This document shows, piece by piece, positions 4,586 to 9,256 of a stretch of 9,256 nucleotides of DNA. The number at the start of each line of letters is the position of its first letter. The first letter of the stretch is position 1. Under the pieces are notes generated by a model that saw nothing but the letters and a program-made list of their open reading frames with translations, did not search any database and was not told the origin of the DNA. Source of the DNA: Dehalococcoidia bacterium. Its GTDB lineage: Bacteria > Chloroflexota > Dehalococcoidia > GIF9 > AB-539-J10. The stretch is taken from NCBI GenBank assembly GCA_023129815.1, contig JAGMBH010000115.1:1-9256 (forward strand), in the 5' to 3' direction. The translations under genes and the position numbers were made by a program.

Positions 4586-5377
4586 ATGAGTAATCTGCAA
4601 TCTGTCGACCTAAGTGAACTTGCTTTAGACTACGATGCCAAGAGGCGCATGGAGTCCCAGGATTTCGAGAAGCTGCTAGGTTACATGCTGCACTATGGGA
4701 AAGTGGGAGGAGATGCTCTAGAGATAGGCTGCGGACCGGGATATTATTTAGCTCCCCTTGCCCAACGTTTACCCAAGACAAGGTTTTATGGTGTGGATAT
4801 CACTGATGCTATGTTAGCTAGTGCAAAAGACAAAATGCATCAGCAAGCTCTAACTAATTGTTCTGTAGCTAAAGGGGATGCCCATTACCTTCCTTTTGTA
4901 GACCATGCTTTCAACTTTGTGTTGATGTCTCAAGTATTGCACTACTTCGAGAATCTGCCCATGGTGATAGCCGAAGTTTATAGAGTTACTAAAGCGGAGG
5001 CTCGCGTGCTTGTAGTAACCTCCTCTCATTTGCAATTGAAAAGCCAGCTTGACATAGCTTTATTCCCAGGACTGGCTAAAAGAGATACGGCTAGAATTCC
5101 CTCAATCGAAGAGATTAGATACCTCTTTGAGAATGACGGTTTTGCGGTAGTGGCTGCTGTTGAGTTTGCTCCCACATTCAGATTCCCTTCCATCGAGGCA
5201 CTGGTAGAAAGGACAGCCCTAAAACCGTGGTCTTCCTATCAGCTTTTCTCACCGGAGGAATTTACTAGGAGGCTCAGAATATTCAAGGGGAAGCTCCATA
5301 AAAAATTTGGCGATGGAGAAATAGCCTATCTTTTTCCTCAGACGCTCCTCTTTTTCCAGAAAGTTCACCACAGCTAG
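4586..5377 (+). CDS. Class I SAM-dependent methyltransferase
   Basis: The 263-residue protein has a Rossmann-fold methyltransferase core of the Methyltransf_11/UbiE-like kind. SAM-binding motif I is ALEIGCGPGYY (44-54). The acidic residue that contacts the ribose is Asp71 in YGVDITDAML, motif III is KGDAHYLPF (96-104), and the post-II segment is LMSQVLHYF (113-121). The C-terminal 100 residues form a less conserved cap (IPSIEEIRYLFENDGF, then WSSYQLFSPEEFTRRL) that probably sets substrate specificity; the substrate cannot be told. GGTGG at 4571-4575 is a weak ribosome binding site about 10 nt before the ATG. The C-terminus looks natural, and an IS relic begins within a few bases of the stop. 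A Trm112-like gene is nearby, and Trm112 partners are methyltransferases of this class, but no direct link is shown. Confidence 0.9.
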   Translation: MSNLQSVDLSELALDYDAKRRMESQDFEKLLGYMLHYGKVGGDALEIGCGPGYYLAPLAQRLPKTRFYGVDITDAMLASAKDKMHQQALTNCSVAKGDAHYLPFVDHAFNFVLMSQVLHYFENLPMVIAEVYRVTKAEARVLVVTSSHLQLKSQLDIALFPGLAKRDTARIPSIEEIRYLFENDGFAVVAAVEFAPTFRFPSIEALVERTALKPWSSYQLFSPEEFTRRLRIFKGKLHKKFGDGEIAYLFPQTLLFFQKVHHS

Positions 5378-5482
5378 CTTGCCTAGATGATTTAGTACAA
5401 TCAACTTCTTCTGTTCCTTCCGGCTCAATCTCGCCATCTCTTTCATAGGGTGACATTTTCCCTGAACAGTTACAGGGTGACA
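5378..5482 (-). mobile_element. Insertion sequence relic: one end plus the transposase N-terminus
   Basis: Read on the minus strand, an ATG at 5446 opens about 23 codons, MKEMARLSRKEQKKLIVLN then HLGK, that resemble the N-terminal start of IS481/ISNCY-type transposases (a LSRKEQKRLxVL segment ahead of the helix-turn-helix). Past that point the frame runs into the methyltransferase gene read backwards, so the rest of the transposase is gone. Ahead of the ATG the sequence looks like an IS end: it starts TGTCACCCTG (5482-5473) and repeats TGTCACCC at 5455-5448. The family assignment is from memory of conserved N-termini. The relic sits directly after the methyltransferase stop, so it did not disrupt that gene. 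Confidence 0.45.
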
Positions 5483-5606
5483 AAATCATAGAACATCACC
5501 AAGACAAGTACAAAATCTTGACATGCCTCTCATTTCTTGATAGCGTATAACAAAGCGAACGCTTTTGTAGAGGTCAAAAGCTTGATACTGCAGGGCGGTT
5601 TGGGAG

Positions 5607-5701
5607 GAGCTACTCCGAGTAGCGAGATGCAAGTTGCAACATGAGGAACTGGACATAGTGAGCTACTTTATTCCCCTGGTGTAGCTTCTCCGAGAGGCGA
5701 G
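5607..5701 (+). repeat. Pair of similar hairpins with CCG loops, possible structured RNA
   Basis: GAGCTACTCCGAGTAGCGAG (5607-5626) and TAGCTTCTCCGAGAGGCGAG (5682-5701) match over most of their length. Each folds into a 6-bp stem closed by a CCG loop: GCTACT/AGTAGC and GCTTCT/AGAGGC. At stem position 4 the A-T pair of copy one becomes T-A in copy two, so pairing is kept. The GAGCTACT word also occurs at 5660-5667 between them. A palindrome TGCAAGTTGCA lies just after copy one. The function is unknown. Confidence 0.45.
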
Positions 5702-5838
5702 TTAATTACAATAGATTATGGCAGGATTTGGGCGAAATGGAGGCAGTGTGCTACAAAGTTGAAGGATTGTAATATTAAAAACAATCTTAGTCATAGCTGT
5801 GGCACAGTCAAGTAAAGTGAAAGGAGGATGATAGAAAT

Positions 5839-5910
5839 ATGAGGAAGCGACATACTTGGCAGATACAGATATATCTTTTCGCTACAAAGCACTTCTTGAT
5901 CTCTCCTTGA
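5839..5910 (+). CDS. Possible 23-residue leader peptide or gene remnant
   Basis: AAAGGAGG (5820-5827) lies 11 nt before an ATG that opens 23 codons, beginning MRKRHTWQIQIYLFATKHF, before TGA. The ribosome binding site is as strong as those of the real genes here, but the peptide is too short to assign and resembles nothing I know. It ends about 155 nt before the importer operon and could be a leader peptide, a truncated gene or chance. Confidence 0.2.
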   Translation: MRKRHTWQIQIYLFATKHFLISP

Positions 5911-6050
5911 CGCACCAAGACTCACACGCAATTTTTATCCCAGCCTGTATTTGTAAAGGTTATTTACTCCCCTGATTAAAGCCCCCAGTCATATTCTGCT
6001 GAGTATGTCAGACAGAAATTTGTTATGCCGGTAAGAAATTTTTCTCAGAT

Positions 6051-6058
6051 AAGGAGGT
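6051..6058 (+). promoter_or_regulatory. Strong ribosome binding site of proX
   Basis: AAGGAGGT is a full anti-16S match 7 nt upstream of the ATG at 6066. No clear promoter was found in the 150 bases before it. Confidence 0.7.
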
Positions 6059-6065
6059 AATATCA

Positions 6066-7085
6066 ATGTATATAAAGCAGAAACTAGGCATCAAGATTTT
6101 TATGGTTACTCTTGGACTATTACTTATCCTGATACCATTTACTGGTTGCGCGCCTAAGGCAGCAGAAAAGCCAACCCTCATCTTCCATGACCTTAGCTGG
6201 GATAGTGCCCAGGTACATAACCGTATCGCCGCTTTCATTGCCGAGCATGGCTATGGCTATGAGACGGATTTCATCGCTAGTGAGACAGCTGCCGGATGGG
6301 TAGGTTTAAGGAGTGGGGATATTAATATAAATATGGAAAGCTGGACGGAAAATATCCAGAAGGTCTATGATGAAGCCATCGGCTCCGGTGATTGTGTTGA
6401 CCTGGGCAGTAACTTCCCCGATAGCTGGCAGGGCTGGCTGGTGCCAACCTTCGTTATTAAAGGTGATGCAGAGCGGGGTATAGAGCCTATGGCTCCTGAT
6501 TTGAAATCTGTTTTTGATTTGCCGGAATACTGGGAACTATTTAAAGACCCAGAGGACCCAACCAAGGGGCGCTTTATCAACTCCATCCCTGGATGGCTCT
6601 GCACGGCGATTAATAGCCAGAAGCTTAAGACTTACGGGTTGGATGAGTACTATACCGACTTTCTCGCCGGCTCCGATGCAGCCCTGTCTGGTTCCATGGT
6701 TGCTGCCTGCGAAAAAGGCGAACCGTGGCTTGGCTACTACTGGTCACCAACCTGGGTTCTAGGTAAGCTCGACATGACTCCCCTAGAGGAGCCACCTTTT
6801 GATCAGGCAGAATACGATGCCGAAACCTATGGCTGCGCCTTTTGCCCCACTCAAGTTAATATTATAGTCAATGCCAGTCTTCTGGACAGCGCTCCTGATA
6901 TAGTTGAATTTCTCCGCAACTACGAAACCACTGCTGCCCAGAACAATAAGGTACTAGCCTATATGCAGGCAAATGAGGCAAGTACAGATGAGGCTGCCAT
7001 TTGGTTTCTGCAGGAATACGAGTCACTATGGACCAAATGGGTGCCATCAGATGTGGCTGACAAGGTTAAAGCAGCTTTACCCTAG
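6066..7085 (+). CDS. proX: Glycine betaine/proline-type ABC transporter substrate-binding lipoprotein
   Basis: The 339-residue protein captures a quaternary amine outside the cell and delivers it to the permease encoded downstream. The first 28 residues are a lipoprotein signal: basic start, hydrophobic stretch, then FTGC with Cys28 as the lipid-anchored residue. The mature part is an OpuAC-type domain with LIFHDLSWDSAQVHNRIAAF (38-57), ININMESWTENI (86-97), GWLVPTFVI (123-131), GRFINSIPGW (168-177) and GEPWLGYYWSPTWVLG (218-233). Aromatic residues such as Trp45, Trp93, Tyr225 and Trp226 are candidates for the cation cage typical of the family. AAGGAGGT (6051-6058) lies 7 nt before the ATG. 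It is the first gene of a proX-proV-proW unit. Glycine betaine is the likeliest ligand; choline, carnitine or proline betaine are possible. Confidence 0.93.
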   Translation: MYIKQKLGIKIFMVTLGLLLILIPFTGCAPKAAEKPTLIFHDLSWDSAQVHNRIAAFIAEHGYGYETDFIASETAAGWVGLRSGDININMESWTENIQKVYDEAIGSGDCVDLGSNFPDSWQGWLVPTFVIKGDAERGIEPMAPDLKSVFDLPEYWELFKDPEDPTKGRFINSIPGWLCTAINSQKLKTYGLDEYYTDFLAGSDAALSGSMVAACEKGEPWLGYYWSPTWVLGKLDMTPLEEPPFDQAEYDAETYGCAFCPTQVNIIVNASLLDSAPDIVEFLRNYETTAAQNNKVLAYMQANEASTDEAAIWFLQEYESLWTKWVPSDVADKVKAALP

Positions 7086-7122
7086 ACATCGTGATTAAAA
7101 ACTGAAGTAGGGGGACACGGCT

Positions 7123-8361
7123 TTGAAAAACAATGCATCCTGGCCGAATGGGGAAGCTTGCATTGAGGTAAATGAACTGTGGAAGATTTTTGGTCATAAT
7201 GCCGAGCAACTTCTCCATTCAGAAATGCGTTCTGCAACCAAGGCAGATATACTTGAGAAAACTGGCCATGTGATAGCGGCACGGGATATCTCCTTCAAAG
7301 TGAATCAAGGTGAACTGTTTGTCATTATGGGGCTATCCGGTAGCGGGAAGTCCACGCTAATTCGCTGTATTCTCCGTCTCATTGAACCTACGAGAGGCAA
7401 GATTCTGATTAATGGGAATGACGTCTGCAGCTATGATGAGTCCCAACTGATTGATTTGCGCCGCCACACCACAAGTATGGTGTTTCAACACTTTGGTTTG
7501 TTCCCTCATCGCAGTGTAATTGACAATGTGGCATATGGACTGAAAGTCAGGGGAGTAGCCAAGGAGGAACGCTATGCCCAGGCACAGAAAGTGATTGCAA
7601 GGGTGGGACTTCAGGGTTGGGAAAACTACCCGCCCAGTGCACTCAGTGGTGGCATGCAGCAGCGAGTGGGGTTAGCCAGAGCCCTAGCCACTGACCCCCA
7701 GATACTGCTTATGGATGAGCCTTTCAGCGGACTGGACCCTTTGATCCGTCGGCAGATGCAGGACGAACTTCTGGATTTGCAAGCGGAGGTTCAGAAAACA
7801 ATTCTGTTCGTGACACATGACCTCCATGAAGCTCTGAAACTGGGAAACCGCATCGCCATCATGAGGGATGGCGAGATTATCCAGATTGGCACCCCAGAGG
7901 AAGTGATAACTACTCCCAGCGACTCCTATGTGCGGGAATTCGTAATGGATGCCTCACCAGCCAAGGTGCTGACAGCCGCCAGTATTATGGAACAACCTAA
8001 TATTCTCCTCTATGAATGGCAAGGGCCCAAAGCGGCCCTTGCCACCCTCAGGACCAGCAACATGGATGATGCTTTCGTGGTAACCCGCACTGGCAAGCTG
8101 TTGGGATTGGTGACTATGGAGCGACTGGTAGAGGTAATCCGGGGTAAAGGTAATTCCATCAGGGAGGTATTAGAGCCCGACCTGCCCACCTGCACCGCTG
8201 ATACCCTGGTGGAGGATTTGTTTCCCCTGGCTGTCTCTACAAGATATCCTATTCCCGTTCTCGATGAGCGGGGGAAGTTTACGGGAGAGGTACACACCAG
8301 TAGCATTTTGGTCAGCATGATTCAGGAGAAGGAGGTAGAGACTGATGCTCGAGTTCCCTGA
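7123..8361 (+). CDS. proV: Glycine betaine/proline-type ABC transporter ATP-binding protein with CBS domains
   Basis: The 412-residue ATPase powers the importer from the cytoplasmic side. The nucleotide-binding domain is complete: Walker A GLSGSGKST (70-78), Q-loop Gln122 in VFQHFGLFPH, signature LSGGMQQRVGLARAL (174-188), Walker B ILLMDEPFSGLDP (194-206) and H-loop His232 in FVTHDL. Residues about 275-400 hold a tandem CBS pair (DDAFVVTRTGKLLGLVTMER, then YPIPVLDERGKFTGEVHTSS), which in OpuA/ProV-type transporters senses ionic strength or nucleotide. The N-terminal extension (LWKIFG, then a stretch with SATKADILEKTG) is typical of ProV. The TTG start at 7123 is set by AGGGGGA at 7109-7115. 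It lies 37 nt after proX and overlaps proW by 17 nt. Confidence 0.94.
   Translation: MKNNASWPNGEACIEVNELWKIFGHNAEQLLHSEMRSATKADILEKTGHVIAARDISFKVNQGELFVIMGLSGSGKSTLIRCILRLIEPTRGKILINGNDVCSYDESQLIDLRRHTTSMVFQHFGLFPHRSVIDNVAYGLKVRGVAKEERYAQAQKVIARVGLQGWENYPPSALSGGMQQRVGLARALATDPQILLMDEPFSGLDPLIRRQMQDELLDLQAEVQKTILFVTHDLHEALKLGNRIAIMRDGEIIQIGTPEEVITTPSDSYVREFVMDASPAKVLTAASIMEQPNILLYEWQGPKAALATLRTSNMDDAFVVTRTGKLLGLVTMERLVEVIRGKGNSIREVLEPDLPTCTADTLVEDLFPLAVSTRYPIPVLDERGKFTGEVHTSSILVSMIQEKEVETDARVP
8330..8337 (+). promoter_or_regulatory. Ribosome binding site of proW, inside the end of proV
   Basis: AAGGAGGT within the proV reading frame lies 7 nt before the proW ATG at 8345, so proW is translated from its own strong site despite the 17-nt overlap. 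Confidence 0.65.
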
Positions 8362-9199
8362 GTTTCTCCAGGTTCCGTTGGCTGGCTGGGTTGACGCCGC
8401 TATGGGCTGGCTCTTAGCAAACTTGGGTGGCATATTCGACGCTATTGGCCATGCTATTCTGTTTATACTGCTCTATATTGAGCGATTTTTACTCTGGCTG
8501 CCATGGATAGTGATCATTGTGCTGGTAGGGGTTGTTGCCTGGCGGGTCATGCGCTTGTGGTGGGCAGGATTAGTTACGGCAGCACTGCTGGTTCTTATCG
8601 GTAGCTTTGGCTACTGGGACCTGGCTATGATGACCGTTGCCATTATCACTGCCTCTGTTGTTATCTCGCTAGTCTTGGGCATTCCCACAGGCATACTTAT
8701 GGCTCGGAGCAATCTTGTTGAGTCCCTGCTTAAGCCTTTGCTGGATGCCATGCAGACTATGCCCAGCTTCGTTTACCTGATTCCAGCCCTGATGTTCTTC
8801 GGCTTGGGCAAGGTTCCGGCAGTATTTGCTACCATTATCTATGCCATGCCGCCAGTCATCCGGCTCACCAATCTAGGTATAAGACAGGTGTCGCAGAGCG
8901 TGGTCGAAGCAGCTCAAGCCTTTGGCTCGAGCTCGCGACAAATACTATTCGAAGTCCAGTTGCCTCTAGCCATTCCATCGATAATGGTAGGTATTAACCA
9001 GACAACGATGATGGCCCTGGCAATGGTAGTTATCGCCTCAATGATCGGCGCAAGGGGTTTGGGGTTAGAGGTATTGCTAGCCATCAATCGTATTGAGGTG
9101 GGACGCGGCTTTGAGGCTGGACTCTGCATCGTATTGCTGGCAATCATCATTGACCGAATAACTCATGCCATGGCAGCCCGGCAGCAATATGCGGCATAA
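8345..9199 (+). CDS. proW: Glycine betaine/proline-type ABC transporter permease
   Basis: The 284-residue membrane protein is the translocation channel of the importer. An amphipathic N-terminal region (about 1-35) leads into hydrophobic segments at about 36-66, 73-90, 92-118, 139-170 and 212-235, with a last one near 256-270. The core is a BPD_transp_1 domain with GIPTGILMARS (112-122), LLDAMQTMPSFVYLIPALMF (132-151) and the cytoplasmic coupling EAA loop EAAQAFGSSSRQILFEVQLP (188-207), which docks onto the ATPase. Both length and layout are normal for ProW/OpuAB permeases without a fused binding domain. Its start lies inside the end of proV, so the two subunits are tightly linked. No terminator follows; another gene starts 48 nt downstream. 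Confidence 0.94.
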   Translation: MLEFPEFLQVPLAGWVDAAMGWLLANLGGIFDAIGHAILFILLYIERFLLWLPWIVIIVLVGVVAWRVMRLWWAGLVTAALLVLIGSFGYWDLAMMTVAIITASVVISLVLGIPTGILMARSNLVESLLKPLLDAMQTMPSFVYLIPALMFFGLGKVPAVFATIIYAMPPVIRLTNLGIRQVSQSVVEAAQAFGSSSRQILFEVQLPLAIPSIMVGINQTTMMALAMVVIASMIGARGLGLEVLLAINRIEVGRGFEAGLCIVLLAIIIDRITHAMAARQQYAA

Positions 9200-9246
9200 T
9201 ATAGGCCATCCAGAGCAGTGAATTATATTGGCCGAAGGATAACGAC

Positions 9247-9256
9247 ATGGCTCAAT
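9247..9256 (+). CDS. Start of a further gene (first codons only)
   Basis: GAAGGA (9234-9239) lies 7 nt before an ATG that reads M-A-Q up to the window edge. The 47-nt gap after proW and the same strand suggest it belongs to the importer operon. Three codons do not allow a name; in other anaerobes such operons often carry a betaine or methylamine methyltransferase, which is only a possibility here. Confidence 0.4.

Larger units (their letters stand above)
5378..6065. other. 688-base gap without a confident gene
   Basis: From left to right: the IS relic (5378-5482); a near-consensus -35 TTGACA at 5518-5523 without a convincing -10 at 16-18 nt (TATAAC at 5546 is 22 nt away); an imperfect hairpin ACAAAGCG-AA-CGCTTTTGT at 5550-5568; the two CCG-loop hairpins at 5607-5701; a weak hairpin GATTGT/ACAATC at 5765-5786; a 23-codon ORF at 5839; then about 150 bases with no recognisable feature up to the ribosome binding site at 6051. 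No terminator with a T-tract, tRNA or known riboswitch was recognised. Confidence 0.7.

Noticed and set aside
4383..4781. Minus-strand ORF of 132 residues with hydrophobic stretches
   Set aside because: It is the shadow of the small basic ORF and the methyltransferase gene on the other strand; its leucine-rich look comes from purine-rich codons read backwards.
5518..5551. Full sigma-70 promoter with TTGACA
   Set aside because: The -35 is perfect, but the -10 at 17 nt is TAGCGT and the better TATAAC is 22 nt away, so I do not call a promoter.
5550..5568. Intrinsic terminator
   Set aside because: The ACAAAGCG/CGCTTTTGT stem has a bulge and is not followed by a T-tract.
5607..5701. Known riboswitch (guanidine or glycine type)
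   Set aside because: The CCGAGAG-like loop recalls pieces of such RNAs, but the rest of their conserved cores is not found.

Overview
The window most resembles a mid-GC, free-living anaerobe of the Chloroflexota, probably Dehalococcoidia-like. That placement is an inference from gene content and from the intergenic repeats built on GTCATTCTGAG / GAAGAATCT. There is no rRNA or other phylogenetic marker here to prove it. All genes look chromosomal; no phage, plasmid, CRISPR, tRNA or rRNA gene was seen.

Layout. (1) Bases 1-2488, minus strand: a biotin-dependent carboxylase pair, a PccB/MmdA-type acyl-CoA carboxyltransferase followed by a pyruvate carboxylase/oxaloacetate decarboxylase-type carboxyltransferase that runs off the left edge. 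An AT-rich spacer with an inverted repeat separates them. (2) Bases 2489-3563, plus strand: a decayed 3' remnant of folP (dihydropteroate synthase), then folK, then a QueD/PTPS-family gene overlapping folK by 1 nt. Divergent promoter-like sequences lie inside the folP debris and could fire both this group and the carboxylase genes. (3) Bases 3574-4046: a small Trm112-like zinc-ribbon gene on the minus strand, then an intergenic block full of short repeats and bounded by a 12-bp inverted repeat, each arm of which carries an extended -10 promoter. (4) Bases 4047-5377, plus strand: an unrecognised 111-residue protein, a very basic 50-residue small ORF, and a class I SAM-dependent methyltransferase. 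(5) Bases 5378-6065: 688 bases without a confident gene, holding an insertion-sequence relic, two similar hairpins with a compensated stem change, and a tiny ORF with a strong ribosome binding site. (6) Bases 6066-9199, plus strand: a complete glycine betaine/proline-type ABC importer in the order binding lipoprotein, ATPase with CBS tail, permease. The first codons of another gene follow at 9247.

How the genes work together. The two carboxyltransferases match the 12S and 5S subunit types of a transcarboxylase, or parts of propionyl-CoA and pyruvate/oxaloacetate biotin enzymes. FolK plus the PTPS-family protein, in a former folP neighbourhood without folB, suggest pterin/folate synthesis in which the PTPS homologue may stand in for dihydroneopterin aldolase. 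The ProXVW-type importer would take up a quaternary amine such as glycine betaine for osmoprotection or as a methyl source.

The most noteworthy points are the mosaic folP pseudogene, the possible FolB-replacing PTPS, the inverted-repeat-bounded repeat block with back-to-back promoters, and the paired hairpins in the large gap. I did not find a clear new multi-gene system.
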